Part shown: positions 8,382 to 17,077 of the stretch, in pieces
Position numbering within the stretch: the stretch's first letter is position 1
Layout: each line of letters begins with the position of its first letter
Assembly (NCBI GenBank): GCA_036557665.1
Contig: DATBHG010000055.1
Span: forward strand, 1-64,000
Direction of reading: 5' to 3'
Source: VAZQ01 sp036557665
Lineage (GTDB): Bacteria; Pseudomonadota; Alphaproteobacteria; Rhizobiales; Xanthobacteraceae
Length of the DNA stretch: 64,000 nucleotides
The notes under the pieces: generated by a model
The model's database searches: none
The model's input: only the letters and a program-made list of their open reading frames with translations
Told to the model about the DNA's origin: nothing
Translations under genes and position numbers: made by a program

Positions 8382-9287
8382 TTATCGCGGTCGGGCGAGG
8401 ACCGAGGCGCCAAGCGATGCAGGCGCCACCGCCCGTCTGGCGCCGGAGGACGGGCCGGCATGGCGTGCCACCCGCTCGGGGCTGCCCTGCTGGCGCGCCG
8501 CGCAAAACGTATCGACTGCATCCACCACCGACGCCGCGATCAGGCCCTGCCGCTGCGGCGCTTCCAACGCCAATTCCTCGTCCCGGTTGACGATGGATCC
8601 CGCCTCGAGCAGGACCGCAGGCATGTGCGTGTCCTTGAGCACGATCAGCTGATCGTAGCGATAGACGCCGGCTTCGGCATCCAGCAGTTGGCGCTGACGG
8701 CTGCCCATGAATTTCTCGGTATAGTGATGCGTATATTGCAGGCCGCGCGCCTTGAGTTGCTGGCCAAGCATTCTGCCGAACTGCAGGCTCACTGCGAAAT
8801 TGCCGTTCTGGTGCGAAACCCAGATGGAATGGCCTTTGAACCGGTCGCTGAAAATGTGCGGCCGTCCTTCGAACTGCCACTTTTCGATAAAGCGGTCGGG
8901 CACGGAATCATGGTGAATGGACAGATAAAGGTCGGCCCCCATCTTGTTGGCACGGGCAACGCGCTGGTCCAGTCCCCTTCCGTGCCTGCTTTCGGTGACC
9001 AGCAGCATGGTTTTGTCGAAACCGGCATCGACCAGCTTCTGGTCGATCAACTTGGCCAGGTGAAGATTGAAGTCGAATTCATGCAGCCCGCGAGCACTCG
9101 TTGCGCCGAAGACCTTGGGGGTATGCCCGACATCGAGAATGAGGTGAAATGCCGACCGATTGCAGGCCGGGCCCGTTTTCGCGGGGCTGTCAACGGGATC
9201 GGCCCGAGCGCCCTCGTATGCGTTGCAGCCGAGCAGGACGACGGAAGCGGCGACGCCGAGCGTCGCAATGCGGGCAAAGTAGCTCAT
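8382..9287 (-). CDS. N-acetylmuramoyl-L-alanine amidase (Amidase_3 family), lipoprotein-like
   Basis: A zinc amidase that cleaves the amide bond between MurNAc and the peptide stem of peptidoglycan. Residues 1-30 form a signal sequence with a possible lipobox (VVLLGCNAY), so it may be anchored in the envelope. The Amidase_3 domain follows, with zinc ligands in LILDVGHTP, EFDFN and YLSIHHDSV and the catalytic Glu in AVLLEAGSIVN. A short C-terminal tail after about residue 260 is Ala/Arg rich. At 301 residues the catalytic domain is complete. It lacks AMIN or LysM targeting domains. It faces lipB. Confidence 0.88.
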   Translation of the reverse strand: MSYFARIATLGVAASVVLLGCNAYEGARADPVDSPAKTGPACNRSAFHLILDVGHTPKVFGATSARGLHEFDFNLHLAKLIDQKLVDAGFDKTMLLVTESRHGRGLDQRVARANKMGADLYLSIHHDSVPDRFIEKWQFEGRPHIFSDRFKGHSIWVSHQNGNFAVSLQFGRMLGQQLKARGLQYTHHYTEKFMGSRQRQLLDAEAGVYRYDQLIVLKDTHMPAVLLEAGSIVNRDEELALEAPQRQGLIAASVVDAVDTFCAARQQGSPERVARHAGPSSGARRAVAPASLGASVLARPR

Positions 9288-9518
9288 GGGCTTGCTCGAA
9301 ACGCACTCCCTAAGGGTCCGAGGTTATCTCATCGTGGCCCCAGAGTCAGTGCGTCGTGCAAACGGCACGCGCCCACCCCAGCCCCACAGCGCCTACCGTG
9401 CCCGACAATTGTGTTAAAATCGGTTCGGCCATCACAATCCCGCGCTTTTGCCGGGCGCAGCAGCGCAGGCGCATCGCAATACCTTCCCCGGGCCGGGGCG
9501 AAAAAAGGGCGAGATTTC

Positions 9519-10001
9519 ATGCAGACGCTCGGCCTCGGCTTTACCTGGGAGCAACTGTCGCCGGGCCAGCGCTTCCGCACCCTCAATCGCACCATCACCG
9601 AGACCGATCTAGTTCTGTTCACCGGGGTGACAGGGATGCTCGAGAGTATCTTTGTCGATCGCACCTTCGCAGCCGGGAAAGGGGCGATCCAAGGCCAGTT
9701 CGTGCCGGCGGCATTGACCTACAGCCTCATTGAAGGGCTGCTGTGCCAAAGCATGATCCAGGGGACAGGCCTTGCCATGCTTGAGCTCAAGCAGCAGGTG
9801 CTTGCCCCGGTTCGCGTCGGGGACACGGTTCACGGCGAGCTCGAGATCACCGCGGTGCGGCCGACCTCCAAGGGAAACCGGGGCGTCGTCGTGTCCAGGA
9901 TCGAGGTCAAGAACCAGGAGCAGGAGACGGTCATGACCTATGAGGCGACCCGCCTGCTGGCGGGCCGCTCTTTCGAGGGCGCGACCGTGGAACGGGCATA
10001 A
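9519..10001 (+). CDS. MaoC-like (hot-dog fold) dehydratase
   Basis: A 160-residue single-domain hot-dog protein of the MaoC/R-hydratase group. It has SPGQRFRTLNRTITETDLVLFTGV at the N-terminus (read in two overlapping blocks) and the helix after FVPAALTYSLIEGLL; the C-terminal strands end in VMTYEATRLL. MaoC proteins usually hydrate or dehydrate acyl-CoA esters. The usual catalytic Asp/His pair is not obvious here, so it may be a thioesterase-like or non-canonical member. The start at 9519 follows GGCGAG. It lies 3 bp before the dihydroxyphthalate-decarboxylase-like gene, so they form an operon. Confidence 0.75.
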   Translation: MQTLGLGFTWEQLSPGQRFRTLNRTITETDLVLFTGVTGMLESIFVDRTFAAGKGAIQGQFVPAALTYSLIEGLLCQSMIQGTGLAMLELKQQVLAPVRVGDTVHGELEITAVRPTSKGNRGVVVSRIEVKNQEQETVMTYEATRLLAGRSFEGATVERA

Positions 10002-10004
10002 CCA

Positions 10005-10997
10005 ATGAAGCTGCAATTCAGCATCGGAATCACGTCCAATCCGCGCACCTGGCCCATCATCGATGGCCGGGTTGCTCCGGACGCAATCAAGCTTGTGCCC
10101 ACGGTGCTGCATCCCTCGGAATTGTTCTGGCGCCAGCTTCGCTTTGCCGAGTTCGACGTTTCGGAGATGTCGATCTCGTCGCTGCTGATGGCGAGGTCAA
10201 AGGGCGACGACCGTTTCGTCGGCATCCCGATCTTCACCACCCGCCGCTTCTTTCACAGCGGAATTCTGGCGCGCCGCCCGGCCGGGATCGACGCTCCCGC
10301 CGATCTCAAAGGCAAGCGGGTCGGGGTGCCCGAGTACCAGCAGACCGCCGCGTTATGGACGCGGGGCGTGCTGGAGCATGAATTCGGAGTGGCGCCCAAG
10401 GACATGGAATTCTGGATGGAGCGGCCGCCCTCGCACAGTCACGGCGGCGCAACCGGTTTTGCCCCGCCGGCGGGAGTGACGGTGCGTCAGATTCCGCCGG
10501 AGAAAAACATCGGCTCCATGATGATTGCCGGCGAGCTCGACGCAACCCTGTTCTATCTGGTCGATCCCAATCTGATCGATCGCAGCACCGCGGATTTGCA
10601 CAACCATCCCGAGATCAAGCCGCTGTTTCCCGATCCGCTCGCGGAGGGCATTCGTTATTATCGCAAGACGGGGATCTATCCCATCAACCATGGCATGGTC
10701 ATAAGGCGCGAGCTCGCGGAGAAGCATCCCTGGGCGATCCTCAACATCATGAAGGCGTTCGATCGCGCCAACGAGATCGCGAGCAAGGAACGCATGCAGC
10801 ACGTCGAATATCACATCGAGACGGGCCTGCTCGCGCCTGAGGCGCGCAAGGCGCTCTCCATGGCAATCATAGCTCATGGGATCGCCGCTAATCGGGCCGT
10901 GCTCGAAACGATTGCCCGGTACTCGCTCGAGCAAGGTCTTACGCCGCGCGCCATGCCGCTCAATGAGCTGTTCGCGGCGAGCGCAATGGAGCAGTGA
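10005..10997 (+). CDS. 4,5-dihydroxyphthalate decarboxylase-like / periplasmic-binding-fold protein
   Basis: A 330-residue protein with the two-lobed fold shared by phthalate decarboxylases (Pht5 type) and substrate-binding proteins. It starts directly with the domain (MKLQFSIGITSNPRTWPIID) and has no signal peptide, so it is probably cytoplasmic, which favours an enzyme over a transport receptor. Blocks typical of the group are DVSEMSISSLLMAR, FVGIPIFTTRRFFHSG, LKGKRVGVPEYQQTA and YPINHGMVIRRELAEKHPW. Together with the MaoC-like gene it suggests breakdown of an aromatic acid or related acyl compound. The substrate cannot be named. Confidence 0.72.
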   Translation: MKLQFSIGITSNPRTWPIIDGRVAPDAIKLVPTVLHPSELFWRQLRFAEFDVSEMSISSLLMARSKGDDRFVGIPIFTTRRFFHSGILARRPAGIDAPADLKGKRVGVPEYQQTAALWTRGVLEHEFGVAPKDMEFWMERPPSHSHGGATGFAPPAGVTVRQIPPEKNIGSMMIAGELDATLFYLVDPNLIDRSTADLHNHPEIKPLFPDPLAEGIRYYRKTGIYPINHGMVIRRELAEKHPWAILNIMKAFDRANEIASKERMQHVEYHIETGLLAPEARKALSMAIIAHGIAANRAVLETIARYSLEQGLTPRAMPLNELFAASAMEQ

Positions 10998-11010
10998 TCA
11001 ATGCATTCGC

Positions 11011-11136
11011 AGGGGCGAGGCACTGAGGCTGGGCAAGTATTCGATTTTCGACGATTTTCAGCTTCCTAAGTCATTGATTTGACTCATGTCAAAATCGCGA
11101 AAGGGCAATTTTTGCCCAGCCTCACTGCCCCGCCCT
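11011..11136. repeat. Long imperfect inverted repeat with internal terminator-like hairpin
   Basis: The left arm at 11011-11036 (AGGGGCGAGGCACTGAGGCT...) pairs with the right arm at 11112-11136 with about three mismatches over 25 bp. Between them lie 75 bp with the short hairpin GGGCAATTTTTGCCC near 11103. The arm carries the GGGGCGAGGCA core of the dispersed palindrome family noted elsewhere. It sits between two convergent genes and can act as a two-way terminator. Confidence 0.7.
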
Positions 11137-11206
11137 CTATCCGCCTATGTGGCTTTGGCGAGAGGGCGCCGCATGCGCCGCACCTGCGAAACCATGCTCG
11201 CCTCGC

Positions 11207-12808
11207 TCAATCATAAACCGTGTCGACGTAGTGGTCGGAATCCACCACCGCCTCGATTACGGTCGGTCCTCGTGCGGCGAGCGCCTTCACCACCGCGGCT
11301 TCGAGCGCATCGGCGCTGGGCGCAGCCAGTGCCGGCACGCCGAAATAATGCGCAGGCGGCTCGCGGTAGGGCTCTGCTTGCAGCTCGGTGCCGTAGAGTT
11401 GGAGCTGGCGCCTGATCTGCTTCACCTTGATGAGCGCGAGCCAGCGATCGTCGAGCACGACGACCGGAAGCGTGATCCCGAGCCGCTTGGCGGTCGCTAC
11501 TTCTCCGCACGTCATCTGGAAGCAGCCGTCTCCGAGGAGGCACGCGACCGGCAGGTCGGGATTTGCGAGCTTCGCCGCGATCGCTCCCGGCAGCCCGAAG
11601 CCCATCGACGACCAGCCATTGGTGATCTGAAAGGTCTTCGGCGCATGCGCCGTCCATTGGCTCGCGATCTGATGGGTATGGGCGCCCACGTCGAACGAGA
11701 GAACCCCGTTGCGCGGCAGCGCGCGGCGAACTGCGTCGATTGCGGTGTGCGCGGTAAAGGACGGGCTCGCCGGGCGCAGCGCTGCATGAAAGCTGCGCCG
11801 ATGCTCGGCGAGCATTGCAGCCGTCCAGGTATTGCTTGCGCAGGGAATGTCGGCCAGAGCCGACAGCGCGCGGTCGAGCTCGCCCGTGACCTGATGCACG
11901 AGCTTGACCGAGGGCGCGACATCGGCCGGCTCGATATCGATCTGCAGCAGCGGCGTATCTGCGATCCAGGCCTCGTACTCCACCTCGACCGTATCGTACC
12001 CGATGCCGACAATGAGATCGGCGGAGCGCAGGAACTGCCGCTGCAACTGGCGGCAGGAGCGCTCGATGCAGCCGAGAGAGAGCGGATGATCCTCGTCGAT
12101 CATGCCCTTGGCCATGGTCGTGGTGGCAAAGGGCAGGCTGTGCCGCTCGACCAGGTTCAGGAGCAGCCGCGGGTCGCCGACGCGCATGGCCGTCGAGCCC
12201 AACACCGCTATCGGCCGTTTTGCCGTGCTGATGAGCTCGCCCGCGCGCGCGAGTGCCGCATCCGGCGGCGGTGGGAGCTTGCGTGGGCGCGCAGGCTCGG
12301 GCACCGGCTCGTTGGCAGCGGCAAGGGCGATGTCCTCCGGCAGGTCGAGATGCACCGGCCCCTTCGGCTCGCTCAGTGCGACACCGATCGCGTGCGTCAC
12401 CGTTTCCGCGATCGAGCCGCGCTCGAGCGGCAGGGTGGCTTTGGTGATCGGCTTGAACAGCGCATGATGGTCGATCCACATCTGCATGCGCCGGCCAAGC
12501 TGGTCGGTGTTGAGGTTGCAGGTGATGGCGATCATGGGCGAGCGATCGAGCCAGGCATTGCCCACGCCGGTTGCCAGATTGGTGGCCCCCGGCCCGAGAG
12601 TGGCGAGGCAGAAGCCCGGAGCGCCGGTGATACGTCCGGTGACATCAGCGGCGAAGCCAGCCGAGCCCTCATGCGCCGTGAGGACGAAGTCGACGCCGCC
12701 TTTGCGCATGGCCTCCATCAGCGGAAGCACGTTTCCGCTCGGAATGCCAAAACCGCGCGTGATTCCATTGGTTTTGAGCGTTGCGACGATCAGATCGGCA
12801 TTGTTCAT
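11207..12808 (-). CDS. Thiamine-diphosphate-dependent enzyme, acetolactate-synthase/benzoylformate-decarboxylase-like
   Basis: A 533-residue ThDP enzyme with the three usual domains. The N-terminal Pyr domain (1-170) has the catalytic Glu in LTAHEGSAGFAAD and the conserved GPGATN loop. The central domain spans about 185-320. The C-terminal PP domain has the GDG motif in LLGDGCFQMTCGE, but the usual Asn pair that completes the metal site is replaced by Asp-Asp (VVVLDDRWLAL). The protein is shorter than anabolic acetolactate synthase and there is no IlvH gene beside it, so a catabolic 2-oxoacid decarboxylase or carboligase is more likely. It is divergent from the AbrB-PemK pair. Confidence 0.8.
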   Translation of the reverse strand: MNNADLIVATLKTNGITRGFGIPSGNVLPLMEAMRKGGVDFVLTAHEGSAGFAADVTGRITGAPGFCLATLGPGATNLATGVGNAWLDRSPMIAITCNLNTDQLGRRMQMWIDHHALFKPITKATLPLERGSIAETVTHAIGVALSEPKGPVHLDLPEDIALAAANEPVPEPARPRKLPPPPDAALARAGELISTAKRPIAVLGSTAMRVGDPRLLLNLVERHSLPFATTTMAKGMIDEDHPLSLGCIERSCRQLQRQFLRSADLIVGIGYDTVEVEYEAWIADTPLLQIDIEPADVAPSVKLVHQVTGELDRALSALADIPCASNTWTAAMLAEHRRSFHAALRPASPSFTAHTAIDAVRRALPRNGVLSFDVGAHTHQIASQWTAHAPKTFQITNGWSSMGFGLPGAIAAKLANPDLPVACLLGDGCFQMTCGEVATAKRLGITLPVVVLDDRWLALIKVKQIRRQLQLYGTELQAEPYREPPAHYFGVPALAAPSADALEAAVVKALAARGPTVIEAVVDSDHYVDTVYD

Positions 12809-12871
12809 GGCAGGGTATCAGCACGACCGGAGGCTTATCAGCAAGCGATGCTATCGGCAGGATTGACTATA

Positions 12872-12888
12872 GTAAGGAAAATCCTTAC
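12872..12888 (+). promoter_or_regulatory. Inverted repeat in the antitoxin promoter region
   Basis: GTAAGGA-AAA-TCCTTAC is a perfect 7-bp inverted repeat, 11 bp before the GTG start of the AbrB-type antitoxin. TTGACT lies just upstream. AbrB/MazE-type antitoxins usually repress their own operon through such palindromes, so this is the likely operator. It has not been tested. Confidence 0.55.
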
Positions 12889-12899
12889 AAAGGACTGCT

Positions 12900-13115
12900 G
12901 TGATCACGAGCAAAATAACCAGCAAGGCTCAGACGACCATTCCCCGTCCGGTGCGCGAGGCGCTACGCGTGCGCGAGGGAGATGAGCTCGCCTATATCAT
13001 CGAGAATGGCTGCGTAATTTTGACCAAGGCCGACCGCACCGCGTCGGACGATCCTTTTGCGACGTTCAGTGAATGGGCGTCCGAAAACGATCAGAAGGCT
13101 TATGGCGACCTTTAA
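12900..13115 (+). CDS. AbrB/MazE-type antitoxin
   Basis: A 71-residue protein with the SpoVT/AbrB swapped-hairpin domain at residues 1-48: SKITSKAQTTIPRPVREAL, then REGDELAYIIENGCVIL. The acidic tail (DDPFATFSEWASENDQKAYG) is the type that wraps and blocks the toxin. The start is GTG at 12900 with AAAGGA upstream. The 3' end overlaps the toxin start by 14 bp, the normal order for a MazEF-like operon. It should neutralise the PemK-type toxin and repress the operon together with it. Confidence 0.88.
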   Translation: MITSKITSKAQTTIPRPVREALRVREGDELAYIIENGCVILTKADRTASDDPFATFSEWASENDQKAYGDL

Positions 13116-13473
13116 TACCTGGGACGTGGTCAAAGTACCGTTTCCCTATACGGATCGACCGGTACGGCAACATCGGCCGGCGCTCGTCGTCGCGGCTGGA
13201 AAAATCGCGGCCGCTCACAGTCTGCTATGGGTTCTTATGATCACCAGCGCGGTTAATCGCCGCTGGGAAAGCGACGTGATAATTCCCGACCTTCAAAGAG
13301 CGGGACTCCCGGCGGAATCGGTCATCCGCTGCGCCAAGATCGCAACAATCGATGCGAAGGATGCCGAGCGCATCGGTGCGCTCGCGTACGACAGCCGGGC
13401 AAAAGTCGTCAGTCATCTGACACGCATCTTGGCCGGCGCGGTGCCGCTCGCCGGATCGAGCCGGCGCCGCTGA
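13102..13473 (+). CDS. PemK/MazF-type toxin (putative endoribonuclease)
   Basis: A 123-residue protein starting MATFNTWDVVKVPFPYTDR, the standard start of the PemK/MazF fold in which the following loop and a later Thr/Ser form the RNase site. The core strands include RPALVVAAG, LLWVLMITSAVN and SDVIIPDLQRAGLP, then SVIRCAKIATID, all family features. Such toxins cut mRNA at short sequences and arrest growth. The start chosen at 13102 overlaps the antitoxin gene. It looks intact, so the pair is probably active. Confidence 0.87.
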   Translation: MATFNTWDVVKVPFPYTDRPVRQHRPALVVAAGKIAAAHSLLWVLMITSAVNRRWESDVIIPDLQRAGLPAESVIRCAKIATIDAKDAERIGALAYDSRAKVVSHLTRILAGAVPLAGSSRRR

Positions 13474-13520
13474 CCGCTGCGAAAGTCGACCCGCCGAGCG
13501 CGCTGTGTTGACCGGACTTC

Positions 13521-14510
13521 CTACTTGATGAAATCATTGCTGTAGAGCTGATCGACCGGAAGCTCCGTCTCGATGAAGCCTTCCTGCTTGTAGAAATGCT
13601 GCAGCTTGGCGAGCCGTTGCGGGTCCATGGCGCCGATGGTGCTCTGGCCCTTGTAGGTGCGCTCGGTATAGTTCGCGAGGATCTTTTTCATCAGCTCCTC
13701 TTTGCCCTTGAATGACGGGGCCGCCTCGACATAGGCGAGCGCCGCCTTGGCCGGATCCGCCATCACGAACTGCATGCCCCGCAGCGTGGCCTTCACGATC
13801 GCGCGCACCAGCTCCGCATGCTCGGCGATCATCTTGTCGGAGGCGAGAATAGCCTGCGCCATGGAATCGAAATAGTCCTTGGTGGGCAGTGACACGGTGT
13901 CCTTCACGCCTTCCTTGACGTCGATCTCCCAGTCGGGCGTGCAGGCGCATGCATCGACCGTGCCTGCCACGACCAGGCTCGCGACCGCGGCAGGCCCGAC
14001 CGCCTGCGCATCGACGTCGTTCTTGGTGATGTTCTTGGAGGCGAGCGCGCCGAGGAGGGCGTAATAGGTCGTATCCTGGAAGGCGAGCACGGAGATCTTC
14101 TTGCCGCGCAGGTCCTCGAGCTTTTGAATTCCTCTGTCCTTGCGGCCAACCACCACGGTCAACGCACCGCCGCCCATCAGTCCTACGGACTTCACCGGCA
14201 CCCCGTTGCCGCGGACGATGATGGGGGTATCGCCGATTGCCCCGCCGATCGGGGCATTGCCGACCCCGATCTGCTTGGCGACATCGACGCCGCCACGCGC
14301 GACGACGAAATCCACGTCGTAGCCGGCCTCGCGATAATAGCCGAGATGCTTGGCGAGCACCCAGGGAGCAAATGCCGGCAGGCTTGGAGGAGCGGGGAGG
14401 AGATAGGTGATTTTCTCCACCGCGGCTGCGGGTGCAGCACGGAGAGCGATGCACATCGCCAGTGCCAGTACAGCGCTGTACCGCCGGCTAGGTTCCTTTC
14501 GCAGGGACAT
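13521..14510 (-). CDS. NitT/TauT-type ABC transporter substrate-binding protein
   Basis: A 329-residue periplasmic receptor. Residues 1-31 form a signal peptide (VLALAMCIALRAAPAAA). The two-lobed binding domain begins KITYLLPAPPSLPAFAPWVL and contains YYREAGYDVDFVVARGG and LEDLRGKKISVLAFQ, typical of the aliphatic sulfonate, taurine or nitrate class. The second of two close ATGs (14510) is preferred because AGGAG is then seven bases upstream. The ATPase and permease genes are divergent at 15251 and 16128, so the full transporter is split over a divergent promoter region. The ligand is unknown. Confidence 0.85.
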   Translation of the reverse strand: MSLRKEPSRRYSAVLALAMCIALRAAPAAAVEKITYLLPAPPSLPAFAPWVLAKHLGYYREAGYDVDFVVARGGVDVAKQIGVGNAPIGGAIGDTPIIVRGNGVPVKSVGLMGGGALTVVVGRKDRGIQKLEDLRGKKISVLAFQDTTYYALLGALASKNITKNDVDAQAVGPAAVASLVVAGTVDACACTPDWEIDVKEGVKDTVSLPTKDYFDSMAQAILASDKMIAEHAELVRAIVKATLRGMQFVMADPAKAALAYVEAAPSFKGKEELMKKILANYTERTYKGQSTIGAMDPQRLAKLQHFYKQEGFIETELPVDQLYSNDFIK

Positions 14511-14532
14511 CCTCATTCTCCTGGTAGTGGAC

Positions 14533-14892
14533 TTAACGTCCTGGCGACTGTCTGTCGGTATCCTTTGCGGGCACTTCGCGCCATTCCCGCGCAAGCCGGT
14601 CCCGTACCGGGATGAAATCATAGGTCGGGAAGAACTCCGTCGAGAAGACGCCCCAGGCGCAGCGTTCGATCTCCACATTGACCACGTTGAGCAGATGCGG
14701 CGGCAATCGCAACGTGACGATCTGTCCGATCCCCATGACCACGTTCCAGCTGACAATCTCCACGCCCTTCGGCGGAAACCGCTCCCACCATCCGGTGCGC
14801 GCGAGATGGCCCTGAATGCTGTCGAGGTTTTTCGACTGATCGTGCCGCAGAAAGATCGTCAGCAGGATGGTCTCGGCAGCTGCGTTGCTCAC
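14533..14892 (-). CDS. Conserved hypothetical protein of about 100-120 residues
   Basis: A 119-residue cytoplasmic protein with ILLTIFLRHDQSKNLDSIQ, VSWNVVMGIGQIVTLRLPP and FSTEFFPTYDFIPV. From memory, this pattern matches a small uncharacterised family found beside catabolic and transport genes in Rhizobiales and Burkholderiales; it resembles a ferredoxin-like alpha/beta fold. It is 22 bp upstream of the substrate-binding gene on the same strand, so they probably form one transcript. Function is unknown. Confidence 0.7.
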   Translation of the reverse strand: MSNAAAETILLTIFLRHDQSKNLDSIQGHLARTGWWERFPPKGVEIVSWNVVMGIGQIVTLRLPPHLLNVVNVEIERCAWGVFSTEFFPTYDFIPVRDRLAREWREVPAKDTDRQSPGR

Positions 14893-15250
14893 GCGCGCCT
14901 CCTTTCGGTCGCGTCTCTCGACCGGTTCAGCTCGGCTTTAACCTGCCCTATCTGTTGACTCCAGTAGCTGGCCCAATTTTATTCGATCGTCAGGCTCAGT
15001 TTCGGACAGGTGCAGTGATGGACATCCATTCCCACCTGAGGCGTTGGTCTTCGGGCGGCGCGCCCGCGTGGGGGGAGCGCCCCGTCGATGCGCTGGAATC
15101 TGTATTTCGCATCCGTGACGAGCAGCTCGAGGAGGTGACGCGCGCTCGAGTGCAAGGGGGTCGAGCGTCCCTGACGCGAAATCGGTGCCTCGAACGCGGC
15201 CGTCCCGCGAGGCGAGCTTACCCGCATCGACGTTTCGCCGGGTGGAGCCT
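14893..15250. other. Divergent promoter region without a gene
   Basis: This stretch of 358 bp separates the leftward DUF/receptor pair from the rightward ATPase/permease pair. It must contain promoters for both. I see no convincing ORF, strong palindrome or RNA gene in it. The ATPase frame is open through its last part, so the true intergenic part may be shorter. Confidence 0.5.
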
Positions 15251-16039
15251 GTGCTGAATACGGCATCCGTGCTCGACCTCGTCGGCGTAACCAAGCGTTT
15301 CGCTGCACCCGACGGCGTGTCGCAGCTGACCGCAATCGAGCGCGTCAGCCTCTCGATCCGGCCCGGTGAATTCGTCGCGGTGGTTGGACCGTCGGGCTGC
15401 GGCAAGAGCACCATCCTCAATCTGGCGGCGGGGCTCGATCGCCCGAACGAGGGGCGGATCCTGCTCAACCAGATCCCGGTCGACGGGCCCAATCCGACCG
15501 TAGGTTTCATGCTGCAGAAGGACCTCCTGCTGCCCTGGCGCAAGATCATCCACAATGTGGAATTCGGGCTGGAGGCGCGGCCGATCAGCCGCCGCGAGCG
15601 GCGCGAGCGAGCGCTGCGCGAGCTAAAGCGCTGCCGGTTGCAGGAGTTTGCCGAGAGCTATCCCTATCAACTCTCCGGCGGCATGCGGCAGCGCGCGGCG
15701 CTCGCGCGCACGCTCGCGATCGAGCCTGCGATCGTGCTGCTGGACGAGCCGTTCTCCGCGCTCGATGCACAGACGAAACTCATCCTGCAAAAGAGCTTTG
15801 CGCGCACGATCGCGTCGTCTGCGATAACCACGCTTCTCATCACCCATGATCTGATGGAAGCGGTGATCATGTCGGACCGCATCCTGGTCATGAGCGAGCG
15901 GCCCGGCCGCATCATCGAGGAAATCCCGGTGGATCTCCCCGACCGCGATGATCCCATGGCCCGGATCTCGGCACCGCGATCGCGGGATTATGTCGATCGC
16001 CTGCTCGCAAGCCTTCACCTGCAGGACAAAGCGGCATGA
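15251..16039 (+). CDS. NitT/TauT-type ABC transporter ATP-binding protein
   Basis: The cytoplasmic ATPase of the uptake system whose receptor is encoded at 13521. It has Walker A GPSGCGKST, the Q-loop (VGFMLQKDLLLPWR), the signature LSGGMRQRAALART, Walker B IVLLDEPFSALDAQT and the His switch LLITHDLMEA. This order and the PWR motif after the Q-loop are typical of the SsuB/TauB/NrtD group. The start is uncertain: GTG at 15251 or 15242 gives a normal N-terminus, while the frame is open from a GTG at 15185. The permease gene follows after 88 bp. Confidence 0.9.
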   Translation: MLNTASVLDLVGVTKRFAAPDGVSQLTAIERVSLSIRPGEFVAVVGPSGCGKSTILNLAAGLDRPNEGRILLNQIPVDGPNPTVGFMLQKDLLLPWRKIIHNVEFGLEARPISRRERRERALRELKRCRLQEFAESYPYQLSGGMRQRAALARTLAIEPAIVLLDEPFSALDAQTKLILQKSFARTIASSAITTLLITHDLMEAVIMSDRILVMSERPGRIIEEIPVDLPDRDDPMARISAPRSRDYVDRLLASLHLQDKAA

Positions 16040-16127
16040 CAGCGCTCGGTTACAGCGTGACCGTCAGCCTGAACCGCGCGGCGCACAGCGCCGAGCCTCG
16101 AAGGGGAACGGCCCGGGCGCAAGCGTC

Positions 16128-17012
16128 ATGAGCGGCCCGGAGATCAGCACGCCTCGGCACCTGGGCGCAGGCGAGGGAGAGCGCTTCGTCGCAACAGTGG
16201 ACTCGGTCTCCGCGGACGAGGTGCATGCCGCACCTGCGGCCGGCGGACCGTCGCGCCTGTCCATCCTCTTGGGCAGCATCGGCTTTGGCGCGATTTTTCT
16301 CCTCGCCTGGCAATTCGTGCCGCCGGCGCTCGGCATTCCCGCGTACATCATTCCGACAGTGACCGATCTCGTCCATGAGTTCGCGCGCATGGTCGCGCGA
16401 GAGAACCTGCCGGCGCATGTTCTTTCCACGGTTGCCGTTGCGATCGCCGGCTTCGCGATCGGAAGCGTGCTGGGAGCCGGCATGGGCTACATGCTCGGGA
16501 TGTCCGTCCTCGTCGAGAAGGTGCTCTCGCCCTACATCCTCGGTTTGCAGATTGCACCCAAGGTAGCGTTCGCGCCGCTTTTCATCATGTGGCTCGGCTA
16601 CAATTCCTGGCCGAAGCTGATCGTCACCATCCTGGTCGTTTTCTTTCCCATCCTCGTCAATGTGCTGCAATCGATGAAGACGATGGATCGCGACCTGATC
16701 AATCTCGCGCGCGCCTACAGCATGAGCCGCTTGCAGATTTTCTGGAAGATCGAGGTGCCCGCATCTATGCCGGCGCTGATGGCGGGCCTCCGCATTGGCG
16801 CGACCTTGGCGGTGATCGGCGTCACTGTCGGCGAGCTGGTCGGCGGCAACACCGGGCTCGGATATCTCATTACCTTCGGCGAAGGCCAGGCCAATACCGC
16901 CATGGTGTTCGACGCGATCGTGCTGCTGACCCTCGTCGGCATCGTCCTCTACGCTGCCGTCGCGATGATCGAGGCACGGGTGCTGCACTACATTCCTCGC
17001 GCGTTGCGCTAG
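16128..17012 (+). CDS. NitT/TauT-type ABC transporter permease
   Basis: A 294-residue inner-membrane permease. After a polar N-terminus of about 45 residues come six or so membrane segments, the first in LGSIGFGAIFLLAWQFV. The coupling loop that contacts the ATPase is in EIGRAYSMSR-like form (INLARAYSMSRLQIFWKIEVP), followed by ALMAGLRIGATLAVIGVTVG. This places it in the BPD_transp_1 family, SsuC/TauC type. The start at 16128 gives MSGPEISTPRHLG; the frame is open further upstream. It forms an operon with the ATPase gene. Confidence 0.9.
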   Translation: MSGPEISTPRHLGAGEGERFVATVDSVSADEVHAAPAAGGPSRLSILLGSIGFGAIFLLAWQFVPPALGIPAYIIPTVTDLVHEFARMVARENLPAHVLSTVAVAIAGFAIGSVLGAGMGYMLGMSVLVEKVLSPYILGLQIAPKVAFAPLFIMWLGYNSWPKLIVTILVVFFPILVNVLQSMKTMDRDLINLARAYSMSRLQIFWKIEVPASMPALMAGLRIGATLAVIGVTVGELVGGNTGLGYLITFGEGQANTAMVFDAIVLLTLVGIVLYAAVAMIEARVLHYIPRALR

Positions 17013-17077
17013 AGGGCTTGCCACGGAGCTCGAGAGCCGCTAGAACAAAAAGAGAACATTATTATCGGGTTTTACAG

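Noticed and set aside
8298..9518. Upstream extension of the MaoC-like gene frame by 407 codons
   Set aside because: The extension is antisense to the amidase gene; the domain begins at the ATG at 9519.
11147..12985. A 612-codon plus-strand frame
   Set aside because: Antisense to the ThDP enzyme gene and composed of shadow codons.
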